A program made the position numbers and the translations under genes. A DNA stretch of 64,000 nucleotides, taken from NCBI GenBank assembly GCA_951813605.1, contig OX638379.1:5034062-5098061 (forward strand). The letters run 5' to 3'. The stretch's first letter is position 1; each line of letters begins with the position of its first letter. This DNA comes from an uncultured Bryobacterales bacterium (GTDB lineage: Bacteria > Acidobacteriota > Terriglobia > Bryobacterales > UBA6623). The notes under the pieces are model-generated. The model was not told where the DNA came from and searched no databases. It saw only the letters and a program-made list of their open reading frames with translations. Of this stretch, positions 43,062 to 52,108 are shown one piece after another.

Positions 43062-43691
43062 ATGCCTGGCAGTTTCGCGGCTTTGCATCGTCCCATAGCG
43101 CGGTACTTCCGCGTCCGAAGGCTGCACAGATTCGCGCGGACCTTCGATGTACATGCAGCCACTAGCGTTCTGGACCTAGGGGGTGACGAGTACTACTGGC
43201 AGTGGCTTCCCGTCCGTCCTAGAGTCATCGTGGCCAACTTCGAACAACGGGACCTACGCCCTGTCAGCATGCCTTGGGTACAGGCTGACGGCCGTCGGCT
43301 TCCGTTTGCGGACGGGGCATTCGATGTCGTCTTCTGCAATTCCGTCTTGGAACACCTGCCGGACGAGCCGAGTCGAGTGGCCATGGCCCGCGAGATCGCT
43401 CGCGTTGGCCGGGGTTACTGCGTGCAAACGCCAAACCGCTGGTTCCCGGTGGAACCGCATACTCTGACGCCCGGATTCCACTTACTACCGAAGCGCTGGC
43501 AGGCGCGCTTGGCGCGAAACTTCACATTGTGGGGGTGGTTGCAGCGGCCCGGCAAGGAGGAAGCGCGCGGTTTCGTAGAGAACACGCACCTGCTCTCGGC
43601 CAGGGACATCGCGCGTCTTTTCCCGGCAGCGTCGATAGAGCGGGAACGTGTCCTGTGCCTCACGAAGTCAATCTCGGCCGTGCGCAAGTAG
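43062..43691 (+). CDS. Class I SAM-dependent methyltransferase
   Basis: Methyltransferase-fold protein of 209 residues. Motif I is SVLDLGGDEYYW near residue 35, followed by ADGRRLPFADGAFDVVFCNSVLEHLP (about residues 75-100), the standard methyltransferase-11 type motifs II-IV, and a GRGYCVQTPN strand. The length and the PHTLTPGFHLLP region resemble methyltransferases found with glycosylation or lipid genes, but the substrate is unknown. Its 3' end overlaps the convergent HAD gene by 24 bases. Confidence 0.85.
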   Translation: MPGSFAALHRPIARYFRVRRLHRFARTFDVHAATSVLDLGGDEYYWQWLPVRPRVIVANFEQRDLRPVSMPWVQADGRRLPFADGAFDVVFCNSVLEHLPDEPSRVAMAREIARVGRGYCVQTPNRWFPVEPHTLTPGFHLLPKRWQARLARNFTLWGWLQRPGKEEARGFVENTHLLSARDIARLFPAASIERERVLCLTKSISAVRK

Positions 43692-44450
43692 GTCGGGTAA
43701 GTCCCGGACGGAGTCAAGCACCCAGTCCGGTCTTTCCGGGAAGTCCAAATCGCTGGGCCTGAACTTTCCAGTGCGCACAAGCGCCGAGCGCAGCCCGGCC
43801 CGCCGTGCGCCCAGCGCGTCGGCTTGCAGGTCGTCGCCGATCATCAGCAGCTCGGCTGGCGGGAGACCCAGGAGATTCGCAGCCTGCAGGAAGAACTCCT
43901 TCGCGGGCTTGCCCATCACGGTTGCCTTCAGACCGGTCGCGCACTCCAATGCCGCGGCGAAGGGCGCGACATCAAGGTTGGCACCTTCCGAGGACTGCCA
44001 GTAGCGCGTCAGACCCAAGGCGATCAGCTCGCGGCCGGGCTCGCCATGCAGTATTCGGAACGCGCGGTTCAGCGTCGCGTAGTCCCACTCGGCGCCCAAA
44101 TCGCCGATCACTACGTATCGTAAGTCCTCGGCGTCGGGGTTGGCTTCCAGGCCGGAGAACTCCTGCCGAGTCGCGTCCGGCACGAAGAGCGCCGCCCTTC
44201 CTTCCCCCTGTCCTCTGATCCAGGCCGCTGCCGCGACAGGCGGCGTCAGGAACTCGTCTTCTTCCGCGAGGATGCCGAAGCGCGCCAGCTTCTCTCGCAA
44301 CGCGCTGCGGGGGCGGGAGGTCGTGTTGGTCACGAACAGCGAGGGGATGCCCGACTGCCTTACCAACGAGACGGCTTCGGCCGCTCCTTCGATTGGATCC
44401 TGGCCGTTGTAGAGCACGCCGTCCAGGTCGAGCAGCACTCCGCTCACCAT
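43668..44450 (-). CDS. HAD-superfamily phosphatase (NagD/HDHD2/LHPP-like)
   Basis: HAD hydrolase of 260 residues from the ATG at 44450, which places the nucleophile motif VLLDLDGVLYNG at residue 5, as in the family; a longer frame to 44555 is not favoured. Motif II is FVTNTTSRP, the cap region is of C2 type, the motif III Lys is in VMGKPAKEFF, and the motif IV aspartates are in MIGDDLQAD. This matches the NagD-like branch, which includes LHPP-type phosphatases acting on small phosphate esters; the substrate is unknown. Its 3' end overlaps the convergent methyltransferase; it is divergent from ilvD. Confidence 0.9.
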   Translation of the reverse strand: MVSGVLLDLDGVLYNGQDPIEGAAEAVSLVRQSGIPSLFVTNTTSRPRSALREKLARFGILAEEDEFLTPPVAAAAWIRGQGEGRAALFVPDATRQEFSGLEANPDAEDLRYVVIGDLGAEWDYATLNRAFRILHGEPGRELIALGLTRYWQSSEGANLDVAPFAAALECATGLKATVMGKPAKEFFLQAANLLGLPPAELLMIGDDLQADALGARRAGLRSALVRTGKFRPSDLDFPERPDWVLDSVRDLPDLLAHGRD

Positions 44451-44522
44451 GCGCTCCAGACTAGCGCAAGCCTCGCGCAACGGAGCGTCTCCGACAGGGG
44501 TCCCCGCAACCCCATGCGTTGC

Positions 44523-44528
44523 TACACT
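44523..44528 (+). promoter_or_regulatory. Candidate -10 element (TACACT) for ilvD
   Basis: GCTACACTGATCG lies 29 bases before the ilvD ATG, resembling GCTACAATCGA in front of mqnA. No clear -35 is seen. Confidence 0.35.
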
Positions 44529-44557
44529 GATCGTTTCCCGAACGGAAGCTAGCAAGA

Positions 44558-46237
44558 ATGTCGAATCCTCTCAAGCACGCAAGCGCCACAATTACCGACG
44601 GCCGGGACCGCGCGCCGGCCCGCTCGATGTTCAAGGCCATCGGATTTACCGACGAGGACCTGGCGAAGCCGATTATCGGGATTGCGAACACGTGGATCGA
44701 GACCATGCCCTGCAACTTCACGCTGCGGGACCTGGCAGTCAAAGTCAAAGAGGGCGTCCGCGCCGCCGGCGGCACCCCCATGGAATTCAACACGATCGCT
44801 GTTAGCGACGGGATCACGATGGGCACCGAGGGCATGAAAGGGTCGTTGGTGAGTCGCGAGATTGTCGCGGATTCGATCGAGCTCGCCGCGCGCAGCTACA
44901 TGTTCGACGGCCTGATCGCCTTGGTCGCGTGCGACAAGACGATTCCGGCCGGCGCGATGGGCCTGGCCCGGGTGAACGTGCCCTCCGTCCTGCTTTACGG
45001 GGGGTCCATCCTGCCCGGCCAGATCAATGGCGTCGACATCACGATCCAAGACGTGTTCGAAGCGGTGGGAGCCCATGCCGCCGGCAAGATCAGCGATGAG
45101 GAACTGCTCGAGATCGAAGATCGCGCCTGTCCCGGCGCGGGAGCTTGCGGGGGGCAGTACACAGCCAACACCATGGCTACGGCGATGGAGGTCATCGGCA
45201 TCTCGCCGATCGGCACCGCCAGCATCCCGGCTGTCGATCCTCGGAAGGACGACGCGGGCTACCAAGCGGGCTTCGTCCTGATGGAGGCACTGAAGGCCAA
45301 TCTGCGACCGCGGGACATCATGAAACGCAAGGCCTTCGAGAACGCCGTCGCCAGCGTCGCGGCGACCGGTGGGTCGACCAACGCGGTCTTGCACCTGCTG
45401 GCACTCGCCCGAGACTGCGATGTGGATCTCAGCATCGACGATTTCGATGCCATCAGCGAGCGCACTCCCCTGCTCGTGGACCTCAAGCCCGGCGGCAAGT
45501 ATGTCGCGGCTGACGTCGACAAGGCAGGCGGCATCCAGCTGATCGCCAAGAGGCTCGTGGAGGGCGGATACGCCGATGGCTCGCAGATGACCGTGACCGG
45601 AGCGACCCTCGCCACGGCGAGCGACATCGCTGTCGAGACCCCGGGCCAAGACGTCATCAGGGCTCTCGACAAGCCGATCAAGCCGACAGGCGGGCTCGTC
45701 ATCCTCAAGGGGAATCTCGCTCCCGAGGGCGGGGTCGTCAAAGTGGCAGGTAGCGGCCACCTGCGCCATCGCGGCCCGGCCAAGGTTTTCGAGAACGAAG
45801 AGTCGGCCATGCAGGCCGTCACCGGCGGCGGCATCAGCGACGGCGACGTGCTGGTGATCCGCTACGAAGGGCCGGCCGGCGGCCCCGGCATGCGAGAAAT
45901 GCTGGGTGTTACCGCCGGCATCGTCGGGGCCGGCCTCGGGGAGACCGTGGCGCTGCTCACCGACGGACGGTTCAGCGGCGCGACGCGCGGCCTCATGGTC
46001 GGACACGTGGCCCCGGAAGCGGCGCGAGGCGGCCCGATAGCAGCTGTCCGCAATGGCGACACGGTGGTGATCGACTGCGCGGAGCGGAGGCTCGATGTCG
46101 AGCTAACCGCGGAGGAGATAGCGGCGCGCCTTGCCGCTGTAGAGACGCCCCCTGCGCGCTACGCGTCGGGAGTCTTCGCGAAGTACGCGAAGCTTGTGTC
46201 TTCGTCTTCCCTGGGGGCTGTCACCCACCCGGTATAG
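44558..46237 (+). CDS. ilvD: Dihydroxy-acid dehydratase
   Basis: Branched-chain amino acid enzyme of 559 residues that dehydrates dihydroxy acids to 2-keto acids, using an Fe-S cluster and Mg. The three cluster cysteines are in TWIETMPCN near residue 50, VACDKTIPAG near 125 and CPGAGACGGQYTANTM near 192. The C-terminal half has MREMLGVT and DGRFSGATRGLMVGHV. Length and order are standard. No other ilv/leu gene is next to it. It is convergent with thrC, with two bases between the stops, so both genes must terminate inside or beyond each other. Confidence 0.97.
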   Translation: MSNPLKHASATITDGRDRAPARSMFKAIGFTDEDLAKPIIGIANTWIETMPCNFTLRDLAVKVKEGVRAAGGTPMEFNTIAVSDGITMGTEGMKGSLVSREIVADSIELAARSYMFDGLIALVACDKTIPAGAMGLARVNVPSVLLYGGSILPGQINGVDITIQDVFEAVGAHAAGKISDEELLEIEDRACPGAGACGGQYTANTMATAMEVIGISPIGTASIPAVDPRKDDAGYQAGFVLMEALKANLRPRDIMKRKAFENAVASVAATGGSTNAVLHLLALARDCDVDLSIDDFDAISERTPLLVDLKPGGKYVAADVDKAGGIQLIAKRLVEGGYADGSQMTVTGATLATASDIAVETPGQDVIRALDKPIKPTGGLVILKGNLAPEGGVVKVAGSGHLRHRGPAKVFENEESAMQAVTGGGISDGDVLVIRYEGPAGGPGMREMLGVTAGIVGAGLGETVALLTDGRFSGATRGLMVGHVAPEAARGGPIAAVRNGDTVVIDCAERRLDVELTAEEIAARLAAVETPPARYASGVFAKYAKLVSSSSLGAVTHPV

Positions 46238-46239
46238 CC

Positions 46240-47580
46240 TCACCGGTCCGAGCCAGGGGCGGTGCCCCCCGCGTGGCGCTCGAGCAGTTCCGCGATCTTG
46301 GCGCGGTCGTGCGGGACGCTTACGGGAGCGTTGCCGAACTCGGCTCGTATGGGCTCTCCGGACGGCGTTTGCAACTGCCCCGTGTGGTAGCGGTAAGCGT
46401 AGTCCGGATCCTTTAGCAGGTGTCCCGTAAGGATCGCTGTCACGTCGGCCGACGGGCTGATCGTTCGGGCGCGGACCAAGTTGCGGATTCCCGCGAGCGT
46501 CGTCGCGGAGGCGGGCTCGCAACCGATGCCGCAACGCCCGACGATCGCCTTGGCGTCCGCGATTGCTTGTTCTGTGACGGCTTCGGCACGGCCGCCGGTG
46601 GATTGGACCGCCTGCTCGGCCTTGCGCCAAGAGACCGGATTCCCGATGCGGACGGCTGTGGCCAAGGTTTCCGGGTTCCGTACGGGGCGCAGATCTCGGT
46701 TCTCGCGCATCTGCCTGACGAACGGCGCGGAGCCGGCCGCCTGAATCACAGCGACTCGCGGGAACGATTCGATCAGCCCGGCCGTCCGCAGTTCGCGCAA
46801 GCCCTTGCCTAGCGCGCTCACGTTGCCTAGGTTGCCCCCGGGCAGGACGATCCAGTCCGGCACGCTCCAGCCGCGCTGGTCGAGAAGTTCGATGACGATC
46901 GATTTCTGTCCCTCGATGCGGAAGGGGTTGATCGAGTTGAGCAGGTAGATGCCGAGATCCTCGGCGAGTTCCCTGACCAGTGCCAGAATCTGGTCGAAGT
47001 TCGCCTCCACTTGGATGGTGAGAGCGCCGTATTCCAATGCCTGGGCGAGCTTCCCGTACGCGATTTTTCCTGCCGGGAGAAAGATAACCGCCTGCATCCC
47101 GGCGGCTGCGGCGTAGGCGGCCATCGACGCGGAGGTGTTTCCGGTCGAGACGCACGCGACGCGGCGTGCCCCGAGGATTTTCGCCTGGGTCACGCCCGCG
47201 GTCATGCCGTTGTCCTTGAACGAGGCCGTGGGGTTGTAGCCCTGGTGCTTGAACTGCAGGCTGTCCAAGCCCGCATAGGCTGCCGCCGCGGGCGCGTCGA
47301 AGAGTGGTGTATTGCCTTCGGGAAGAGTGACAATCTCCTCGTCGCTTGTCACGAACGGAAGCATCTCGCGATAGCGCCAGACTCCGCTCACGTCCACCTT
47401 CGCGAGACTGAGGCGGCGCTGCTGCCATGCGTTTCGAATCTTCGATGTGTCGAACTGTTCGAAGCGATTGGCTACCTCCAGGAGGTTGCCGCATTTGCCG
47501 CAGGCATAGACAATTTCGTGAAGTCCGTAGCGCTGGCCGCAGCGGGCGTCGAAGCATGCAAGGTGCGGGAACCGGACCAT
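46240..47580 (-). CDS. thrC: Threonine synthase
   Basis: PLP enzyme of 446 residues that converts O-phosphohomoserine to threonine. An N-terminal rubredoxin-like zinc ribbon (CFDARCGQ and YACGKCG) precedes the synthase fold; the PLP lysine is in NPTASFKDNGM near residue 110, the substrate loop STGNTSASMAAYAAAAG near 133, and the phosphate loop LPGGNLGNVSALGKG near 230. This zinc-ribbon form belongs to the plant/archaeal-like branch. The ATG at 47580 is chosen because TAGGAT sits 14 bases upstream; an ATG at 47595 is also possible. Divergent from the sulfatase gene, about 95 bases away. Confidence 0.93.
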   Translation of the reverse strand: MVRFPHLACFDARCGQRYGLHEIVYACGKCGNLLEVANRFEQFDTSKIRNAWQQRRLSLAKVDVSGVWRYREMLPFVTSDEEIVTLPEGNTPLFDAPAAAAYAGLDSLQFKHQGYNPTASFKDNGMTAGVTQAKILGARRVACVSTGNTSASMAAYAAAAGMQAVIFLPAGKIAYGKLAQALEYGALTIQVEANFDQILALVRELAEDLGIYLLNSINPFRIEGQKSIVIELLDQRGWSVPDWIVLPGGNLGNVSALGKGLRELRTAGLIESFPRVAVIQAAGSAPFVRQMRENRDLRPVRNPETLATAVRIGNPVSWRKAEQAVQSTGGRAEAVTEQAIADAKAIVGRCGIGCEPASATTLAGIRNLVRARTISPSADVTAILTGHLLKDPDYAYRYHTGQLQTPSGEPIRAEFGNAPVSVPHDRAKIAELLERHAGGTAPGSDR

Positions 47581-47675
47581 GTCGGATGAGCCCATCCTAT
47601 CAGCGCGCCTCAGGACAGCCGCCAAAACGGCCAGGCGGAACTCCGCCTTGCCCTGGGGGGCCGCTGTGCGGCAGA

Positions 47676-49049
47676 ATGAGCGCGATGGCATTCCGGCAAG
47701 TCGCCACGGCGGTCGCCCTTCTAGCTCTTGCATCGATGGCGCGCGCGCAGCCGAACATAGTCTTGATCCTTGCGGACGACATGAGTTGGGTCGGCACTTC
47801 CGTGCTGATGGATCCCGACCGTCCGGACTCAAAATCCGACTACCACTGGACACCGGCGTTGGAACGCCTTGCTCGAGAGGGCATGCGCTTCACGGACGCC
47901 TACGCGCCGCATCCCAACTGCTCCCCGACCAGACTGGCGATCCAGACCGGCAAGTCGCCCTCGCAGTTGAACATGTCTGACATCATCAACCGCAACACAG
48001 GGCCGTTCTATGAAGGGCTGCCGATGGTACCCCCTCGGCACATCGACCACATCCCGCACGAGGAAATCACGATTGCCGAGTTGCTCAAAGAGCATCGCCC
48101 GGGCTACAGGACCGCCCATTTCGGCAAGTGGCATCTCGGTGGTGGCGGCCCCGGGAGGCATGGCTACGACGAACATAGCGGCACGACCTCCAACCGGGAG
48201 GGGGCGTCGCCCGCCCCCGACCCGAAACGCACGGTCAGCGTCACCACGCGCGCTCTAGACTTCTTGCGGCATTCCAAGACGGCCGGGGATCCATTCTTCC
48301 TTCAGGTGTCGTACTACGCGGTGCATCTCGGTGTCCACGCTTTCGACGCGACGGTCAGGGAATTCGAGGCGCGGCCCCAGGGGCAGCGCCACAAGCATCC
48401 TGGTCATGCGGCCATGACCCACGAACTCGACCGGGGGGTGGGGCGTCTCTTGGCGGAGATTGACAGGCTGCAGCTAGCGGAGAGCTCGTACGTGATCTTC
48501 ACTTCGGACAACGGCTCATATCTGGACGCAGGGACGGACCGCGTTTCCAGCAACGCTCCTTTGCGGGGCCAGAAGGCCTCGACGTGGGAAGGTGGCATCC
48601 GGGTGCCGTTGGTCGTGCGCGGTCCCGGCATCGAGGCAGGCAGCGTGAGCAGGGTTCCGGCGACCGGAACCGACCTGTTCTCGACAATCGCAGAGATGGC
48701 GCGCGTCCAGGCCGAGCTCCCGCCCACCATCGAAGGATCGAGCCTGCTCCGCTTGCTGCGCAACGGGGGCGAAGGCACGCTAGCCCGCAGGTTCGAGAGC
48801 CTGGTCTGGCACTTCCCGCACTACCAAACTCAGAAAGGGACGACTCCTATGTCATCGATCCGGGTCGGCGATTGGAAGCTCGTCAAGTTCTACGAGACAG
48901 GGCAATGCCAGCTGTTCGATCTCGGCAAGGACATTGGCGAGAGCACCGACCTCAGCGCGGAGGAGCCGAAGATTACCGAGCGGCTCGACAAGCAGCTGGC
49001 AAGCTACCTTGAAGAGGTTGAAGCGCCGATGGCGCGGCGTCGAGAGTGA
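47676..49049 (+). CDS. Exported sulfatase (formylglycine type)
   Basis: Sulfatase of 457 residues from the ATG at 47676 (454 from the ATG at 47685). A signal peptide (ending ARAQ) is followed by PNIVLILADDMSW with the calcium-binding Asp pair, then NCSPTRLAIQTGK, the canonical C-x-P-x-R signature whose Cys becomes formylglycine; GKWHLGG and TSDNGSYLD complete the active site. It probably removes sulfate from a polysaccharide; the C-terminal CQLFDLGKDIGE motif is usual. It needs a formylglycine-generating or anSME enzyme, not seen here. Its stop overlaps the GTG start of the octahaem cytochrome gene (GTGA), a strong link between the two. Confidence 0.92.
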   Translation: MSAMAFRQVATAVALLALASMARAQPNIVLILADDMSWVGTSVLMDPDRPDSKSDYHWTPALERLAREGMRFTDAYAPHPNCSPTRLAIQTGKSPSQLNMSDIINRNTGPFYEGLPMVPPRHIDHIPHEEITIAELLKEHRPGYRTAHFGKWHLGGGGPGRHGYDEHSGTTSNREGASPAPDPKRTVSVTTRALDFLRHSKTAGDPFFLQVSYYAVHLGVHAFDATVREFEARPQGQRHKHPGHAAMTHELDRGVGRLLAEIDRLQLAESSYVIFTSDNGSYLDAGTDRVSSNAPLRGQKASTWEGGIRVPLVVRGPGIEAGSVSRVPATGTDLFSTIAEMARVQAELPPTIEGSSLLRLLRNGGEGTLARRFESLVWHFPHYQTQKGTTPMSSIRVGDWKLVKFYETGQCQLFDLGKDIGESTDLSAEEPKITERLDKQLASYLEEVEAPMARRRE

Positions 49050-51232
49050 AAGTCAATCGAAACAAATGCTGGTCCAGCCGGCGCTACGGAGCGCTCTGTC
49101 GCGAACGGCGAAGCCATCTCTCGCGGGTCTCGATGCTGGCATTCGGATTGTGCTGGACGCTGGTGCAGGCCGGTAGCCCTCTTTCGGCACAGGATCTGGA
49201 TCTTGTTCTCTACTCGGGCGACCCCGAGAAGCGCACGTTGATCGACCAGATCAACGATCCGGAGGAGCGTGACGCCTTCAATGAGCTGAAGGAAACCAAG
49301 GATCCGGCCAGGAAGCGGGAGCTTGCCGAGGACTTCCTGGAGAGGTTCCCTCAATCTTGGCTATTGAGCTTCGCGCACGCGATGGCGGCGAAGGCAAGTA
49401 TCGCCTTGGACGACCTGCAAGCGGGGCTGGAGCACGGCATTCGTTCGATTCGCATCCTGCCGGAGAACGGCACGGTGCTGGTGTCGCTCGCGAATGTCCA
49501 AGTGCATGAGGGCCTTCTCGCCGAGGCCGAGCGCAGCGCGGCCGACGCCTTGGAGCATCTTTCTAGGTTCCGCAGGCCGTCGCAGTACACGAAATCCGAG
49601 TGGGCTCAGGTCGCACGCGAGCTGAATGCGTCCTCCCATTTCGTGCTGGGGCGCGTGGCGGCTACCAGAGGATTGCGAGCGTCAGGACGGGAGGCCGCGG
49701 AGCAGCTCGCGAAGGCTCGGCAGTCGCTTCGCACGTCTGTTCGGCTGAACGCGGCCGACGGCATCGCCATCTTCCTGCTGGGAATCGTTGAAGAGGCTTT
49801 GGGAAACAGCGAGGTTGCTCTAGCCGCCTTCGCCAAAGCAGCGCGGACGCCTGGGCCGGTTCGGATGCGCGCTTTATCGAAGCTCCGCGATCTGCACAAG
49901 GCAGGCGGCTCCACCGCGCCGTTCGAGGAGTTCCGAGACGCAATTCCAGCGTTACGGCTCTCGAATTCAGAAACCGACGGGCAGTCCGGCAAGCCCAAAG
50001 ATTCAGCCGGATTGTACGCGGGAAGCAACGCATGCCGGGACTGCCATCAGCAGGTGTTCGACTCGTGGTCGAAGACCGGCATGGCGCAAATGTTCCGACC
50101 GTACGAATACGGCAACGTGATCGGCGATTTCGAGGCCAACGAGTACCGCGACGCCACGGGAGAGCTGCTAAGCCGGATGTTCGTCGAGGACGGGCGGCAT
50201 TACTTCGAGCTTCCGTCGGGAGAGGGCAAGCAACGCGTTCGCGTGGACTACACGATTGGCTCCAAATGGCAGCAGGCGTACGCGACTCGCCTGCCGAACG
50301 GACGCATCCATGTCGTTCCCTTGCAATACAATCTATTGCACGGCAAATGGGTGAATTTCTGGGAGGTCCTCGACGACGGTCCCTCCGAGCGCTCGCGGAT
50401 TCGCAGCTTTCATCGCATGAGCTCCTCGACAAGCTACCAAGTCCACTGCGCCCCCTGCCACACGAGCCAGACGCAGGCTGAGGGAGCGCTTATTGCTCCG
50501 GAACGCATTACCTTCCGCGAAACCGGCATCAATTGCGAGATGTGCCACGGACCGTCTAGGATGCATGTTGTCGCGATGCGGGAGGGCCGGGCTGCGCCCG
50601 CCGAAGCGGACACGCCACCTCTGCGTTTTGGGGGCCTCGACCACCGCGCGTATGTCGATGTCTGCGCGCAGTGCCACATGCAATCCGGCATCGTCGAGAC
50701 CGGTCCGCGGGGCGAAATCAACTACTCGGGCAAGCAGCTCTCGTTCCTGAACGTGCGCCGCCAGCGTCCGTACGAGGAGTACTCACGGACCGCCTTCTAC
50801 AAGGACGGGAGATTTCGCGAGACCACCTTTATCGTGGAGTCGTTCATGCGAACTCAATGCTTTCGCCAAGGCGAGGCTCAGTGCGGGCATTGCCACGACC
50901 CCCATCCTGCCGACAGCGCTGAGAACCCCAAGTCGCTCAAGTTTCGCGAGGATTCGGATCAGATGTGCCTGCAATGCCACGGGTCCTACGCCACGGACCC
51001 GTCGGCCCATACGAAGCACGTCAAGGATTCCGAGGCCAGCCGCTGCGCCACGTGCCACATGCCCAAGATCATGAACAGCATGATGTTCATGGCGGGCACC
51101 CATCGCATCGATGACATCCCGGACGCGGCTATGACCGCGCGATTCGGGAAAGATGACAGCCCCAACGCTTGCCTCTCTTGCCACGAAGGAGAGCCCTCGG
51201 AGTGGCTGGCACGGTCCTTGGCGGAATGGTAG
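49046..51232 (+). CDS. Octahaem c-type cytochrome with N-terminal TPR-like region
   Basis: Exported protein of 728 residues. A basic N-terminus and hydrophobic segment (about 28-48, ending LSAQ) form the signal. Residues 60-290 are helical TPR-like repeats. The rest is a cytochrome domain with eight CXXCH sites: C330, C468, C497, C540, C613, C641, C667 and C709, several followed by distal His (CHMQS, CHDPHP, CHMPK). The DYTIGSKWQQAYATRLPNG block and GINCEMCHGPSRMH resemble the cytochrome c-554/doubled-CXXCH group. Domain order is opposite to that of the heptahaem protein at 15175. The GTG start overlaps the sulfatase stop. Electron-transfer partners are unknown. Confidence 0.92.
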   Translation: MKVNRNKCWSSRRYGALCRERRSHLSRVSMLAFGLCWTLVQAGSPLSAQDLDLVLYSGDPEKRTLIDQINDPEERDAFNELKETKDPARKRELAEDFLERFPQSWLLSFAHAMAAKASIALDDLQAGLEHGIRSIRILPENGTVLVSLANVQVHEGLLAEAERSAADALEHLSRFRRPSQYTKSEWAQVARELNASSHFVLGRVAATRGLRASGREAAEQLAKARQSLRTSVRLNAADGIAIFLLGIVEEALGNSEVALAAFAKAARTPGPVRMRALSKLRDLHKAGGSTAPFEEFRDAIPALRLSNSETDGQSGKPKDSAGLYAGSNACRDCHQQVFDSWSKTGMAQMFRPYEYGNVIGDFEANEYRDATGELLSRMFVEDGRHYFELPSGEGKQRVRVDYTIGSKWQQAYATRLPNGRIHVVPLQYNLLHGKWVNFWEVLDDGPSERSRIRSFHRMSSSTSYQVHCAPCHTSQTQAEGALIAPERITFRETGINCEMCHGPSRMHVVAMREGRAAPAEADTPPLRFGGLDHRAYVDVCAQCHMQSGIVETGPRGEINYSGKQLSFLNVRRQRPYEEYSRTAFYKDGRFRETTFIVESFMRTQCFRQGEAQCGHCHDPHPADSAENPKSLKFREDSDQMCLQCHGSYATDPSAHTKHVKDSEASRCATCHMPKIMNSMMFMAGTHRIDDIPDAAMTARFGKDDSPNACLSCHEGEPSEWLARSLAEW

Positions 51233-51251
51233 CTATCCGTTCCCGGTCCGA

Positions 51252-52037
51252 CTAGCGGCCCCGGAATCGAGGCTTGCGCTTCTCCAAAAACGCTCGCGTG
51301 CCCTCCCGTACGTCCTCGGTCGCGCAACTCAAGGCGTACTGGGAAACCTCCCACTCCAGTGCCTCGGCGAGCGGCATCTCAAATCCCCGATTGACAGCCT
51401 GGAGCGTCAGGGCGACAGCGAGCGGACCGTTCCTAAGGATTCTCGATGCGAGGCTCCGGGCCGCGCCCAGGAGATGCTCCGGCTCGGCAATCTGATTCAC
51501 CAGACCGATCGCCATAGCCTTTTCGGCGCTGACCGGATCCCCGGTCAGAAGCATCTCGAGAGCGTGCCCCTTCCCGACAAGCCTCGGCAGGCGCTGGGTG
51601 CCCCCGAATCCAGGGACGATGCCCAGCTTGAGTTCCGGCTGGCCCAGCCGAGCGCGGGTCGACGCGATTCGAATGTGGCAGGCCATGGCCAGCTCGAGAC
51701 CCCCGCCAAGCGCGTAGCCGTTAATAGCGGCGATCACCGGCTTCTCCATCGTCTCGATGCGCCGCAGCATCGCCTGCCCGTGCAAGCCCCATTCCCGGCC
51801 TTCCAAGGCCGTGAAGCCAGATACCTCCTCGATGTCAGCGCCGGCGACGAAGCTCTTGCCGCCGGATCCGGTGACGATGACCGCTTGCACCGAAGGGTTC
51901 TGCGCCGCGTCCCGGAAGCAGGAGTCGAGCGCGTCGATGGTCGCTCGGTTCAGCGCGTTGAGCTTCGCGGGGCGGTTGACGGTCACTACCGCCAAGCAGT
52001 CGTCGGCCTCGCAAAGAAGATTGGCGTAGGGACCCAT
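51252..52037 (-). CDS. Enoyl-CoA hydratase/isomerase family protein
   Basis: Crotonase-fold enzyme of 261 residues, probably hydrating short-chain enoyl-CoA. The first oxyanion segment is SFVAGADIEEVSG near residue 62; the second is NGYALGGGLELAMACHIRIAS near 105, with the first catalytic Glu; the second Glu is in GQPELKLGIVPGFGGTQRL near 136. Both glutamates of true hydratases are present, so hydratase rather than mere isomerase activity is likely; it resembles crotonase of butanoyl-CoA metabolism. It is convergent with the octahaem gene and is preceded by the secreted propeller-like gene on the same strand, 71 bases away. Confidence 0.92.
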   Translation of the reverse strand: MGPYANLLCEADDCLAVVTVNRPAKLNALNRATIDALDSCFRDAAQNPSVQAVIVTGSGGKSFVAGADIEEVSGFTALEGREWGLHGQAMLRRIETMEKPVIAAINGYALGGGLELAMACHIRIASTRARLGQPELKLGIVPGFGGTQRLPRLVGKGHALEMLLTGDPVSAEKAMAIGLVNQIAEPEHLLGAARSLASRILRNGPLAVALTLQAVNRGFEMPLAEALEWEVSQYALSCATEDVREGTRAFLEKRKPRFRGR

Positions 52038-52108
52038 TCGGCCCAGTGTACATTTGGGCCGGCTGTCGCAGCGCCCAGGGGCACGGCGCGAGTGTGCTGC
52101 GGGCCCAG

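Noticed and set aside
44549..46006. A 485-codon frame antisense to ilvD.
   Set aside because: The ilvD sense frame has all active-site motifs; the antisense frame shows no signal or family similarity.
46103..47557. Large frame overlapping thrC in another frame of the same strand.
   Set aside because: The thrC frame has a zinc ribbon, the PLP lysine and full length; the other is Arg-rich and low quality.
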